This document shows positions 21,962 through 33,043 of a DNA stretch of 64,000 bases, in pieces. Both the position numbers and the translations under genes were made by a program. The stretch spans positions 91,720,215-91,784,214 of the forward strand of contig CM018696.1 in the NCBI GenBank assembly GCA_009363875.1, given 5' to 3'. How positions within the stretch are numbered: position 1 is the first letter of the stretch; each line of letters begins with the position of its first letter. The notes below the pieces were generated by a model. It saw nothing but the letters and a program-made list of their open reading frames with translations. It searched no databases and was not told the origin of the DNA. The stretch is from Mikania micrantha. Its lineage: Eukaryota; Streptophyta; Magnoliopsida; Asterales; Asteraceae.

Positions 21962-23061
21962 ATGTCCGGAAGAGGAAACCATGCCCTTCGACTCAAACGT
22001 AAGGCAGAAAAGGCACGAATCGACATGATGGTCGAACGCAAATTCAACAAGGTACTCGCGGAGTACGAGGCCAACCGTCACGCCAGCGAGACGAGTGGTA
22101 CTAACAACGGTATTAACTCTTGCCTAACATGACTAACATAGTATAGACAGTCTAGACACTAACACGTTGCATTGAACCCCGACGCACAGGATCCCACGGG
22201 GGAGCGACGAAGGGATGCTCGTTTAAGGCGTTCCTGAGCTGCCACCCTCACAAGTTTCAAGGTACTGAAGGAGCCGTGGGACTGCTTCGTTGGATAGAGA
22301 AGCTGGAGTCAGTTTTCTCTATAGCTGAATGCTCGGATGAAAACCGGGTAAAATACGCCACGGGAACACTGGAGGGACCAGCCCTCACCTGGTGGAACAC
22401 TCATGTCCAAACCCTTGGACTGGACACCGCAAACTCAATTCCGTGGGACAACTTCACCAGGATGCTCCACGAAGAATACTGTCCTCGGGATGAAATTAGG
22501 AAACTGGAGGAAGAGTTCTGGGTGCACAAAATGGTAGGATCAGAAATCGAGAAGTACTGTACTCGGTTTCATGAACTGTGCAAGCTGTGCCCGGCGATGG
22601 TGACGCCGGAGTACAAGAAGATTGAGCAATTTATCAGTGGATTGCCGGAACAAATCCAGAGCACGGTCACTGCTTCCGACCACTCTACTATTCAACCACT
22701 GATTCGCTTGGCACACAAACTGACTGACCAGGCAGTAGCCCAGGGAAAGCTACCTAAAAGGGGTGAACATCTGAAACCCCAAGAACCCAAGCGAAAGTGG
22801 GAGCCCAGTAACAACCGCACCTTCTCACCTCAGCAACCGACCCAACACCGACCTGCACCTGCCAAGGTTTTCACTGCCACCCAACCGAACACTCAGGGTA
22901 AGGGAGGATATCAGGGCAACAGCCCAAAATGCAACATCTGCAACTATCATCATTTTGGCCCATGCAAAAAGGGCAAGTGCACCAACTGTGGTAGAAATGG
23001 ACATCTGGCTAAAGAATGTCGATCAAACCCCAATCCAAATCTCAACAAAATGACACCTTAA
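21962..23061 (+). CDS. Tekay gag, two exons around an 80-bp intron
   Basis: Exon 1, 21962-22109, starts MSGRGNHALRLKRKAEKARI and would run into a stop at 22130. GT at 22110 and AG at 22188-22189 (ACGCACAG), with CTAAC and GACTAAC branch-like sites before the acceptor, define an 80-bp intron; its removal keeps frame and links straight into GCSFKAFLSCHPHKFQGTEG, the usual start of the capsid domain. Capsid motifs: GLLRWIEKLESVF, GPALTWWNTHVQ, MLHEEYCPRDEIRKLEEEFW. Two zinc motifs follow, ending CTNCGRNGHLAKEC. The frame stops at 23061, overlapping pol by 49 nt in the -1 frame. The intron is inferred from sequence; an alternative is disabling mutation. Confidence 0.75.
22110..22189 (+). other. 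Candidate spliceosomal intron in gag
   Basis: GTATTAACTC ... GACGCACAG, 80 bp, phase 1. It contains three in-frame stops, while joining the flanks gives an uninterrupted gag frame. Confidence 0.65.
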
Positions 23062-26000
23062 AGGGATGCTTCACTTGCGGGAAGCCAGGGCATATGCGCC
23101 GAGATTGCCCACAAAACAAGAACACTGGAGGCAACCCGGCAAGGGGAAGAGCATTCGTAATTGGATCGGGTGAAGCTAAAGATGACCCCAATGTCGTCAC
23201 CGGTACGTTTCTTTTAAATAATGTTTATGCTAGCATATTATTTGATACCGGTGCCGATAGAAGTTTTATATCTAGTGAATTTAGTAAACTGTTTGATATG
23301 GCACCAACACCACTAGACTATAAGTACACCGTAGAGTTAGCGGACGGCAAGCTGATTGAAACACAACACATCCTCAAGGGGTGTGTTTTGACACTAGCAA
23401 CCCATCAGCTGATGATTGACTTGATGCCGGTAACTCTCGGGAGCTTCGACGTGGTGATTGGAATGGATTGGCTATCTGCAAATCACGCCGAGATCGTGTG
23501 CAATGAGAAGATCGTGCGAATTACATTGTCAAGTGGAGAGCAGATTTCAATTCAAGGGGAACGGCGCGGAATACCATTAAACATCATGTCTTGCATGAAG
23601 GCAAACAAATATTTGAGGAAAGGATACACGTCTATCTTAGCTCTTATCACCGAACAACCAAAGAAGGAACGGAAGATCGAGGACATCGCTATTGTTCGCG
23701 ATTATCCGGAAGTCTTTCCTGACGATCTACCGGGACTACCACCAGCACGACAAGTGGAGTTTCAGATAGATCTAACACCAGGAGCAGCACCGATAGCTAA
23801 GGCACCATACCGATTGGCTCCTACTGAAATGCAAGAACTATCCAATCAACTTCAGGAGTTGTTGGATAAAGGATTTATCCGACCGAGTTTCTCACCTTGG
23901 GGAGCACCGGTCTTGTTTGTGAAGAAGAAAGATGGTTCATTCCGTATGTGTATAGACTACCGAGAACTGAACAAGGTGACGATCAAGAATCGATACCCTC
24001 TACCTCGAATAGACGACCTGTTTGATCAGTTGCAAGGGTCAAGCTACTATTCAAAAATCGATTTAAGATCTGGTTACCATCAACTCAGAGTACAAGAAGG
24101 AGATATACCGAAGACAGCCTTCAGAACACGGTACGGACATTACGAATTTCTGGTAATGCCTTTTGGACTGACTAACGCACCGGCCGTATTCATGGATCTC
24201 ATGAATCGGGTGTGTAAACCATATCTCGACAAGTTCGTAATCGTATTCATTGATGACATCCTGATCTATTCTAAGACTCGAGAAGAACATGCCGAACACT
24301 TGAGACGTGTCTTAGAACTACTGAAGAAAGAACAATTGTACGCGAAATTCTCCAAATGTGATTTTTGGATTCGCGAAGTTCAGTTCCTTGGGCACGTAGT
24401 AAACGCGAAAGGGATACATGTAGACCCAACTAAGATTGCGGCAATCAAAAACTGGACTGCACCTAAGACTCCAACAGAGGTACGACAGTTCTTGGGATTG
24501 GCCGGGTACTACAGGCGGTTTATCGAGGGATTCTCGAAGATCGCACAATCATTGACTTCCCTTACGCATAAAGACAAGAAGTTCGAATGGGGAGAAAAAC
24601 AAGAAGCTGCTTTTGACTTATTAAAGCAGAAGTTGTGCAGCGCACCTATCTTATCACTACCAGACGGGTGCGAAGACTTTGTAGTCTACTGCGACGCATC
24701 GAAGCAAGGACTCGGTTGTGTACTGATGCAACGCGAGAAGGTCATAGCTTATGCGTCACGACAATTGAAAGTGCACGAGAAAAATTACACGACCCATGAT
24801 CTGGAATTAGGAGCCGTAGTATTTGCATTGAAGATCTGGAGACACTATCTGTACGGCACCAAGTGCACTATATTCACGGATCATAAGAGCCTGCAGCACA
24901 TTTTCGACCAAAAGGAGCTAAACATGAGACAACGCAGATGGGTCGAGTTGATAGGTGATTATGACTGTGCAATCAAGTATCATCCCGGGAAAGCCAATGT
25001 AGTAGCCGATGCGTTAAGTAGAAAGGAAACAATCAAACGCGTACGTGCACTACAACTTACCATTCATTCTGAGCTACCTAATCAGATTCGAGTCGCACAA
25101 CAAGAAGCTCTGAAAAAGGAAAACCTTATCTTCGAAGCTATGCGGGGTATGGATAAACAGATGAATCAGAAAAACGACGGAGCTTACTATCTGATGGACC
25201 GAATTTGGATTCCACGCTACGGAGGATTGAGAGAAGTAGTGATGGATGAAGCTCACAAGAGTCGATACTCGGTACATCCAGGTTCTGACAAGATGTACCA
25301 CGACCTAAAGACAACTTATTGGTGGCCTAATATGAAATCAGAAATCGCAACCTATGTGAGTAAGTGTCTGACTTGCTCCAAAGTTAAGGTCGAATATCAG
25401 AAACCGTCAGGGTTACTCCAACAGCCAGAAATTCCAGTATGGAAATGGGAACAGATATCCATGGATTTTATCACCAAGCTGCCAAAGACAACAAGTGGTT
25501 GCGATACCATCTGGGTTATCGTAGACCGACTCACGAAATCGGCACACTTCCTGCCGATTAAGGAAACTGATAAGTTGGAAAAGTTAACCCGAATCTACTT
25601 GAAGGAAATCGTATCCAGACACGGAGTCCCAATCTCTATTATATCTGACCGAGATAGCCGTTTCACGGCACATTTTTGGAAGTCCTTACACAAGGCACTC
25701 GGGACGAGATTGGATATGAGCACTGCTTATCATCCACAGACGGATGGTCAGAGTGAACGAACCATCCAAACTCTGGAAGACATGCTTCGAGCATGTGTGA
25801 TTGATTTCGGTAATAGCTGGGAGACTCACCTACCTTTGGTGGAGTTCTCTTACAATAACAGTTATCACACCAGCATCGGAGCTGCACCTTTTGAGGCACT
25901 TTATGGACGTAAATGCAGATCACCACTTTGTTGGGCAGAAGTTGGTGAAAGCCAACTGACCGGACCTGAGCTCGTGCACGAAACAACTGAAAAGATCGTG

Positions 26001-26528
26001 CAGATACGTAACCGAATGGCAGCAGCTCGGGATCGACAGAAAAGCTATGCCGATAAAAGGCGCAAGCCTTTGGAATTCCAAGTGGGAGACCGAGTACTTC
26101 TTAAAGTCTCACCTTGGAAGGGAGTGATTCGATTTGGGAAAAGGGGAAAATTAAACCCTCGTTACATAGGACCATTCGAGATCACTAAACGGATAGGCCC
26201 CGTAGCCTACGAACTACAGCTACCACATGAATTGAGTAGCGTACACAACGTGTTTCATGTTTCGAACCTCAAGAAATGCTTATCGGACGAGACGCTCGCA
26301 ATCCCTTTGGAGGAAATCCAGATTGATGAACAACTTCACTTCGTTGAGGAACCGGTGGAAATCATGGATCGGGAAATCAAGAAGTTGAAACTCAGTAAAA
26401 TACCAATTGTAAAAGTTCGTTGGAACTCACGGCGAGGACCGGAATACACCTGGGAGCGAGAGGACCAGATGAAACAGAAATACCCTCACCTATTCTTCAA
26501 CCAGACTAACACCAGCAACACGAACTGA
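23013..26528 (+). CDS. Tekay pol: protease, RT, RNase H, integrase, chromodomain-like
   Basis: Open frame of about 1170 codons (first ATG 23016). By residue from that ATG: CCHC knuckle CFTCGKPGHMRRDC (18-31), aspartic protease ILFDTGADRSF (75-85), RT with FRMCIDYRELN and the catalytic FIDDILIY (about 411-418), RNase H VVYCDASKQGLG (about 555), integrase HHCC zinc finger H...CLTCSKVK (about 745-790), DDE core MDFI, ISDRDSRF, then ERTIQTL (about 815-915), GPFEI-type linker, and a C-terminal VRWNSRRGPEYTWERE chromodomain-like end. No stop or lost catalytic residue seen. Copies the genomic RNA and integrates the cDNA. Expression needs a -1 shift from gag; a slippery-like AAACCCC stands at 23025-23031. 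Confidence 0.9.
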   Translation, partial: RMSIKPQSKSQQNDTLKGCFTCGKPGHMRRDCPQNKNTGGNPARGRAFVIGSGEAKDDPNVVTGTFLLNNVYASILFDTGADRSFISSEFSKLFDMAPTPLDYKYTVELADGKLIETQHILKGCVLTLATHQLMIDLMPVTLGSFDVVIGMDWLSANHAEIVCNEKIVRITLSSGEQISIQGERRGIPLNIMSCMKANKYLRKGYTSILALITEQPKKERKIEDIAIVRDYPEVFPDDLPGLPPARQVEFQIDLTPGAAPIAKAPYRLAPTEMQELSNQLQELLDKGFIRPSFSPWGAPVLFVKKKDGSFRMCIDYRELNKVTIKNRYPLPRIDDLFDQLQGSSYYSKIDLRSGYHQLRVQEGDIPKTAFRTRYGHYEFLVMPFGLTNAPAVFMDLMNRVCKPYLDKFVIVFIDDILIYSKTREEHAEHLRRVLELLKKEQLYAKFSKCDFWIREVQFLGHVVNAKGIHVDPTKIAAIKNWTAPKTPTEVRQFLGLAGYYRRFIEGFSKIAQSLTSLTHKDKKFEWGEKQEAAFDLLKQKLCSAPILSLPDGCEDFVVYCDASKQGLGCVLMQREKVIAYASRQLKVHEKNYTTHDLELGAVVFALKIWRHYLYGTKCTIFTDHKSLQHIFDQKELNMRQRRWVELIGDYDCAIKYHPGKANVVADALSRKETIKRVRALQLTIHSELPNQIRVAQQEALKKENLIFEAMRGMDKQMNQKNDGAYYLMDRIWIPRYGGLREVVMDEAHKSRYSVHPGSDKMYHDLKTTYWWPNMKSEIATYVSKCLTCSKVKVEYQKPSGLLQQPEIPVWKWEQISMDFITKLPKTTSGCDTIWVIVDRLTKSAHFLPIKETDKLEKLTRIYLKEIVSRHGVPISIISDRDSRFTAHFWKSLHKALGTRLDMSTAYHPQTDGQSERTIQTLEDMLRACVIDFGNSWETHLPLVEFSYNNSYHTSIGAAPFEALYGRKCRSPLCWAEVGESQLTGPELVHETTEKIVQIRNRMAAARDRQKSYADKRRKPLEFQVGDRVLLKVSPWKGVIRFGKRGKLNPRYIGPFEITKRIGPVAYELQLPHELSSVHNVFHVSNLKKCLSDETLAIPLEEIQIDEQLHFVEEPVEIMDREIKKLKLSKIPIVKVRWNSRRGPEYTWEREDQMKQKYPHLFFNQTNTSNTN

Positions 26529-26551
26529 ATTTCGGGACGAAATTCCTATTA

Positions 26552-26563
26552 ACTGGGGGATGA
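26552..26563 (+). promoter_or_regulatory. Polypurine tract region of the Tekay element
   Basis: CTGGGGGATGA immediately before the 3' LTR (26564), the expected plus-strand priming site. Confidence 0.75.
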
Positions 26564-29263
26564 TGTGACGCCTCGCAAATTCCAGGTCAGCAATTATAAT
26601 ACTTTAATAATAATGTGTGTTATTATTTCATATGTGGCACTAGAATAATTTTATTTAGTGTGACACGTGGCACAACGGACCTAACACACCGATAATTCGA
26701 GGAATTATCGCACGAAAACTCGCACGTGTCTTGAATGACGAATGTTGGTGAACGGATCAAACCACAGAACACTTTCACTGCACATTAGGTTCCGGGGAAC
26801 CTAAGTTAGTAGAACGATGTCCATATGTCGAGAAACGATACTCGTAATCGAAAAATACGCGAAAAATGGATCAAAACATGAAAATGGGCCAAATTGGGCC
26901 GGATCTAGGGTCCAGGCGGTACGCCTGACCCGAGGATCCCTACCCAGGCGATACGCGCGGATGAGGAGGGAACGCCTCTCATCTGTCTGTCCCGCGCGTA
27001 ACGCCTGGCCTTGGTGGTCAACGTCAGGCGATACGCCTGACTACTCTGACACTTAAAAATCTTTTAAATCTCATGATTACCACACCATACCTCTTTTACC
27101 CAATACTACACGTAAATTCTTCCATTTAAACCCCCAAATTCAGCTGATTTCACTACTACAACACCATATCACACTCATTTGAAACCTTGGAAGCCATGGT
27201 TGGAGCTTGGGAAGCTTGTTCTTGAAGATCTTGAAGATTTGAAGCACAAAGGAGCTCCAAGAACACCACACTCCATTCTCTCTCGTGATTGAAGCTTGCT
27301 TAGCCACATTTTGAAGCATTAGAAGGTAGATCTAGCACCCTTGTAGTCTAAAAACACCATTACACACACATGCAAGCTCACACACCCACATACAATTGCA
27401 TGAACTTCATATACACGAATTTCTATCACTTTGAATCTGGGTTTGTTGATTTGAGTATGAATATTGATGATCTATGATGTTAGTATGATGTATTTTTACA
27501 TTTCATGAGGACGTTGTTATGATATAATGGTCATATTGATAAAAATGATGGTTCTAGCAACATGTATGTATGATATAGGTGGAGATTCATGAGGTTTGAT
27601 ATTGAAATGTTATTGGATATGATTTATGGGATCTAGAAGTGTTATGAATAGTAAGATATGTCAAAATGTGATTTTTACAAATTGTGGTAACTTTAATATC
27701 ATGAAATGTTGATTTATGATGAAATGGCTTAATGCATGTGGTTATATCTATAGGTTATGTTCAAAATGATGTTTAGAAACTAAAAGGATGATTATTGATG
27801 TGTAAAATTGTTAAATCACAAAATATATGATTATTATGAATAGTACCATGAATAGTAACTTTATTTCACAAAGTCTATAAATGATGGCAGGTTTGTTGTA
27901 ATGAATATGATCTAACGGTTATTTTGAACTAGGATGAGGATATTATGATGAGATTGTTAGCTAGACTTAGCGACACATGTTTATTTTGTAACCTTCTATT
28001 TATAGAAACTTTTATGCGCAAACCATGCTAAACCGGCTATATGTAACTATGTGCTATGTGATAACATGCTCACTTAGGATAAATATGTATAATAGAATAA
28101 TCAGATTATGATTTATTGCTTGATTTGCCAAATGTGGAAACTTTCCTAAAGTAGGAACTTACTATAAATAGTAAGTTTCCTCACGAAAGTGATTTTGGTA
28201 TCCGTACACATCACACGACACTAAGCCGTACGTTACACACACACTTGATCCAAAACCGTCACCAACGGGTCGTTAGGTCAAATACGATCGATACGGTCAA
28301 ACACGGTCAACGCGACCCACAAAACAACTTGGAGTTGTTGAACTCAAACACGGTTCCGTGAGACCCACATGTATGCAAACACAAACTTATGGTACCTATG
28401 TGATATAGGTAACCACTAGCCGGCGAGCTACACTGTTCTCGTGAAGAACACGCACTACTTAACTCAGGTGAGTTTACGGCCCCACTTTTACTCTTTAATC
28501 GTTTTGCTAAACTATTGGGGTGAGAATACAATGCAACTGTCTTAGATATATGACTGGTATGTTGTGAAAAACCATTTTCGAGTGTAACTATTATCGCTTA
28601 AAGTCCTCACTTATCCTTACCGTTAGTTGTGTAACAAACGAGTCGTAATTACGTAGTACTACTGGGTTTGACTAGCCCCACTCGGCACCAATGTTGACTG
28701 GAGGTCATAACGAGTGTAATTTCGATGTGAATTGCGAGTTCAGCGATGACTCGCGGAGGCAAACGGAAACAGTCTAGTTTCGGTAAGATGAACTGACACA
28801 CTCCACGGATCGTAGTATCCAACAACTAAACTTAACATACCCAGTATATGTCTGTTTACTATTTCTGTCTGTCTAAACCTGTGAACTCACCAACTTTTTA
28901 GTTGACACTTTTCGCATGTATTCTCAGGTAATTAATGGAGCACACGCTAGGATGCGCACAAGGAAGCTTTAAGGAGTCTGGCTTGCATATAGACTCTTGT
29001 CCTAGGCATTGTGTGCATTGGATGTGTTTTAAAACAATTTAAACTATGTAGTGTCTGTTAAACAATTTACTTTCCGCTGCAAACTTATTTACTTATAATG
29101 TTGAAACATTTTCCGCTGCATATTAAATGAAACTATGTTATTTTGCAAATCTGTGTGAATGTGAAACTCATATAGAGTCGTTCTATATGACCATGAGCTG
29201 TGATCCTGGCCACGTCACACCCACGTGGACTGACACCACGAGTGGGAATTTGGGGGTGTGACA
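26564..29263 (+). repeat. 3' LTR of the Tekay-type element
   Basis: Nearly identical to 18048-20746 (about three differences). Contains the same hairpin array (26913-27041) and TATA palindrome (28157-28176). Confidence 0.95.
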
Positions 29264-29268
29264 GCATG

Positions 29269-30287
29269 GTCACTTTGCCAGAGAATGCAAGAACCCAAAG
29301 AAACAAGGAAATCTGAATCCGTTCAAGCCACAAGATAACTACCAGAAAAAGAAAGAAAAATCTGAAGAATCATTATCTAAAGCCTTGGTGAGTCAAGCTG
29401 ATGAGGGCTATGACTGGGGGAAGCAATATGATGACTTGATGGGTGCGTTTATGGCTTCGTTGGAGGAAGACTCTGGGAAAGGCAAGGAGAAAATGGATGA
29501 GGTAAATGAGGATTTGTTAGAAATGATTGACAGACTGAAAGAGATGAATTCTCAGCTGACTGCTGATCTGGTAGAGTGCACAGAGGCAAACAAAAAGTTA
29601 ATTGCAAGAGAAAAATCTTTTGATAAAAAGATAATTGACTTGGGTAAAGAAAATGAAGATTTGAAAATCAAAGTTTTACAAAATAACCATGCTGTGTCTG
29701 TGCATCTCGAATCAGTACAGAAGCTGAAGGTTGAATTATCTGCAGCAAAAGCAGAAGCTGAGTTGAACAAAGGCAAGCTTGAAAACTATCAAAATTCTAG
29801 ATATGTCATCGACTATTTTGCTGCAATGCATAGATCGTCGTATGATACTACTGGAATTGGTTTTCATTCTGTGCCACCTCCTTCCAGCTATGTACCAAGA
29901 CCACAATTTAACCCGGATTTGGAAATTAATCTGGTTTCCTTAAGTGAAGATGTGTCTGACCAAGTAACTGAGGATGAGGAAAGTTCATCATCTTATGATA
30001 GAGAGTTTATTGATTATGATGCTCCTATTATCGAGGACATCACAGCTTCAGAATTTCCAGCTGAGATTCTGAGAATGATTGGTCATCAAGTTAATAAGAC
30101 AGAGAAGAAGAGTCCGAAATTTCAGAAATCAAAGTCTGAAATAAAACCTGTTGAGAAAGCAGTGGCTAAACAAACTGTTGTTTCCAAACCAGAGTTAAAA
30201 GTCAAAACTACTTCCACTCTCAAACCAAATGTGTGTGTCAAGTCTTCCAATACATACAAAGGAGAGTCAAGTGGTGTTGTTAAATAA
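29269..30287 (+). pseudogene. copia gag, zinc-knuckle end and coiled-coil part
   Basis: Right after the GCATG duplication the knuckle resumes (GHFARECKNPKK). Then follow ALVSQADEGYDWGKQYDDLM and about 130 residues of coiled coil (LLEMIDRLKEMNSQLTADLV, KSFDKKIIDLGKENEDLKIK), an acidic stretch and a Lys-rich tail ending at a TAA at 30285. The long coiled coil is typical of Sirevirus gag. Read-through continues in degraded form downstream. Confidence 0.8.
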
Positions 30288-31121
30288 CAAAAAGGGTTTT
30301 CTGAAAGGGTTGATAAGAAGGTTGTCAAGGTGGTTGACAAAGTTAATCAATTTGGGGCTGGAAACAAGGGAAAATCAAAGCTTTTTCAAAATCAAAAGAA
30401 TAATTCCAAGACAAAAGCCACTGGTTTGAGGCAAAAAGTTTAATCTCCATCTGTTGCATCTAAGTCTTTGGGTTCATCTAAGAGTTGTGATGAATGAAAA
30501 CCAAAGAGTCTTTCACAAAGGAAATGCTACAGATGTGGGAGATTGGGTCATGTCATTGCTGATTGTGATTTGGATACTTGTCACAGATTTCATTCTTTTA
30601 CTCCACGAGAAACACGACAGTGTTTTACTTGTGGTGGAAAATGACATATTTCAGTAAACTGTCCAAATCATAAGATCAGAAAGAGTTCTGTGAATGACAG
30701 TCGGGTGATCAAATCTGATGGGAGTCCTAGGAAAGTGAAGCCTAGCGAGGAGGAAATGAGAGTCCTCTGGAAATTTGATCATGAATGTGTCTAGGTTAAA
30801 GAAGAAAAGAATCAGAAAAAGAAAGTTTTTGATAATAAACAATATGTCAAAAAGTTGGTAAAAATGGCATCATCATCTGATGATGAATTTTATGACAATT
30901 TTTCTTCCAAACAATTTTCAAAACAAAATGTTAAGTCAAAGCCTTTTTGAAAATTGAGATACAGTTCAGATGATCAAATGTCTAGGAGAAAGGATGAATG
31001 CTTGGAAGATGGGTCTTCAAGCAGTTCATCAAAACCGAATGGCAAGAAGCTATTCAGGGAGACTCAACACTGGAATGGCGGGAGTCATCCCTGTTGATAC
31101 TAATCAAAATTTTAATTTATT
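30288..31121 (+). pseudogene. Degraded copia gag-pol linker with two more zinc knuckles
   Basis: Reading on from 30288, stops recur about every 40-60 codons (for example TGA in 30640-30645 inside a CX2CX4HX4C knuckle, TAG near 30792, TGA near 30948). Knuckles CYRCGRLGHVIADC (about 30527) and CFTCGGK-stop-HISVNC (about 30619) remain readable, then Lys/Ser-rich linker. No intact product. Confidence 0.75.
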
Positions 31122-32024
31122 GTGCAGGTGGCATTCATGGGCCATATCAACAGTCGCTGGATTGTTGATAGTGGATGCTCACGGCACATGACGGGAGAGT
31201 TGGGATTGTTGCAGGATTTCAGGAAAATTAAGGGATGTTATGTTAATTTTGCAGGTGACAAAGGTGGTCAGATTACCGGGTGTGGTATTTTGACTAATGG
31301 TAAAGTTTCCTTTGACAACGTGAATTACTGCAAAGAGTTAACTGACAACTTGCTGAGTGTGTCACAAATTTGTGACAAAGGTTATAAAGTGTTGTTTGAT
31401 GACAAGAAATGTTATGTGCTTCAACAAGGAATTCAGATTCCTGAAGATTGGATTCTGATGACTGCCGACAGGAGTAAGGATTTATATGTTTTGGACATGG
31501 CTAAGATGGAGACGGTAAACAAGGTGGAGACGTGTCTACTGTCGAAGGCAACCGAGCAGGATACGCGGTCTTGGCACAGACGGATGGGTCACATACATAT
31601 CAGGAAGATGAATCATTTAGTACACAATCACTTGGTTGATGGTGTACAGGTTAAACACTTTAAACTCCCTGATGTGTGTGTTTCTTGCAAGAAGGGTAAA
31701 CAGAAAAGGAGGTCACATAAAACAAAGGCAGTGTTTTCTATTGATAAACCACTGGAACTCCTTCACATGGATCTATTTGGACCGATCAATGTGAAGAGTA
31801 TTGGTGGTGAATCATATTGTTTTGTTGTGACTGATGATTTTTCTAGATTTTCATGGGTTATGTTCTTAAAGTACAAATCTGAAACTTATGAAAATTTTGT
31901 TTTGCTGGTGAACTGGTTGGAGACTTTATACAAGTTGAGAGTAAGGCGTGTTCGTTCAGACAATGGGACAGAGTTCAAGAATCAACAGATGGAAGAATTT
32001 TGTGATTCAAAGGGCATTCAGTAG
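31122..32024 (+). pseudogene. copia pol: protease and integrase core
   Basis: Protease RWIVDSGCSRHMTGELGLL at the start (DSG active site), GAG-pre-integrase (SWHRRMGHIHIRKMNHLV) with CVSCKKGKQ, then the integrase core LLHMDLFGPINVKSIGG, VTDDFSRFSWVMFLKYK, VRSDNGTEFKNQQMEEF. A TAG (32022-32024) stands where QQQFSAPY is usual, i.e. a CAG-to-TAG change. Confidence 0.85.
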
Positions 32025-33043
32025 CAATTCAGTGCACCATATGAACCACCGATGAATGATGTAGCTGAGAGAAAGAACTGGACATTGATTGAGACTGCTA
32101 GAACTATGTTCGCTGATTCTAAGCTCCCCATTACATTCTGGAGTGAAGCCGTAGCGACCGCCTGTTTTACTCTTAACAGAGTGCTGATTGTGAAAAGACA
32201 TAATAAGACTTTTTATGAACTTCTTCAAAATCGAAAACCGAATTTGGAACACTTGGAACCTTTCGGGGCTCCTTGTACCATGCTTAAGAAAGATGCTAAA
32301 TTCAACTCTAAGGTTGAAGAAGGTTTCTTTCTTGGCTACAGCCTGCCCAACAAACGTGTGTTTATAATGTGGATGTTCAAAGACATAAACCTATACCTGA
32401 AGGCAAAGGTCCAAATTGGCTTTTTGATTATGATAAACTTTTTGAGTCTTTTAACTTGTCTCCAAATGTTACTGATGATGAAATATCTTTTCAAATGTTA
32501 TATGATTTGCAGAATTCTGAAGATCAAGATGTTTCTCATCAAGCTGAATATTCTAATCCAACAGAGAAAGGCACTTCAGGAGCAATTAATGATGATTGGT
32601 CGTCTGAGGATGATCAGGATGTATTTGAAGATGCAGTTTCTCATGATCAAGATGTTGATCAGAATATCACAAATCTTGATCATAATGTACGAGTCCCGCA
32701 ATTGCAGGTTACCAGAGTCCATGTGAATCATCCTGTTGAGCAGATTATTGGAAATCCGTCTGCTGGAGTACAGACAAGACGTCAAGTTACAAACGAGGAT
32801 AGTTTGTATGTTGAGTTGGAGAGAACTCATGGATCTCAAGAGTTATGGATGCATTCTGCATTCATCTCTCAGATTGAGCCAAAATTTGTTATTGAAGCGC
32901 TGCGTGAGCCTGCCTGGGTGGAGGCCATGCAAGAGGAGCTGAATCAGTTTCAGAAACTGGGTGTGTGGCATTTGGTGGATTTGCCAAAGGGAGAAAAGAA
33001 AATTGGCACCAGATGGGTGTTAAAGTGCAAGAGAGATGATTGA
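32025..33043 (+). pseudogene. copia pol: integrase C-terminus and linker to RT
   Basis: PPMNDVAERKNWTLIETART (integrase Glu region) runs to LGYSLPNKRVF, then a frame shift near 32355; the next frame continues PIPEGKGPNWLFDYDKLF through an acidic linker to the start of RT (PAWVEAMQEELNQFQKLGVW, GTRWVLKCKRDD) and ends in TGA at 33041, where an Arg codon is usual (CGA to TGA). Confidence 0.8.

Larger units (their letters stand above)
18048..29263 (+). mobile_element. Full-length, very young Ty3/gypsy Tekay-type chromovirus
   Basis: Two LTRs of 2699 and 2700 bp, flanked by GCATG (18043-18047 and 29264-29268). By eye the LTRs differ at about three places: GACGAT/GAGGAT (19429/27945), one extra C (about 28571), TTATGATG/TTATAATG (20577/29094), so insertion was very recent. 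Inside: Met-tRNA primer site, an extra leader ORF (20903-21715), gag with an apparent intron, pol with protease, RT, RNase H, integrase and a C-terminal chromodomain-like region. It sits in the zinc knuckle of the host copia gag. Possibly still autonomous if the proposed splicing and frame change work. Confidence 0.93.
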
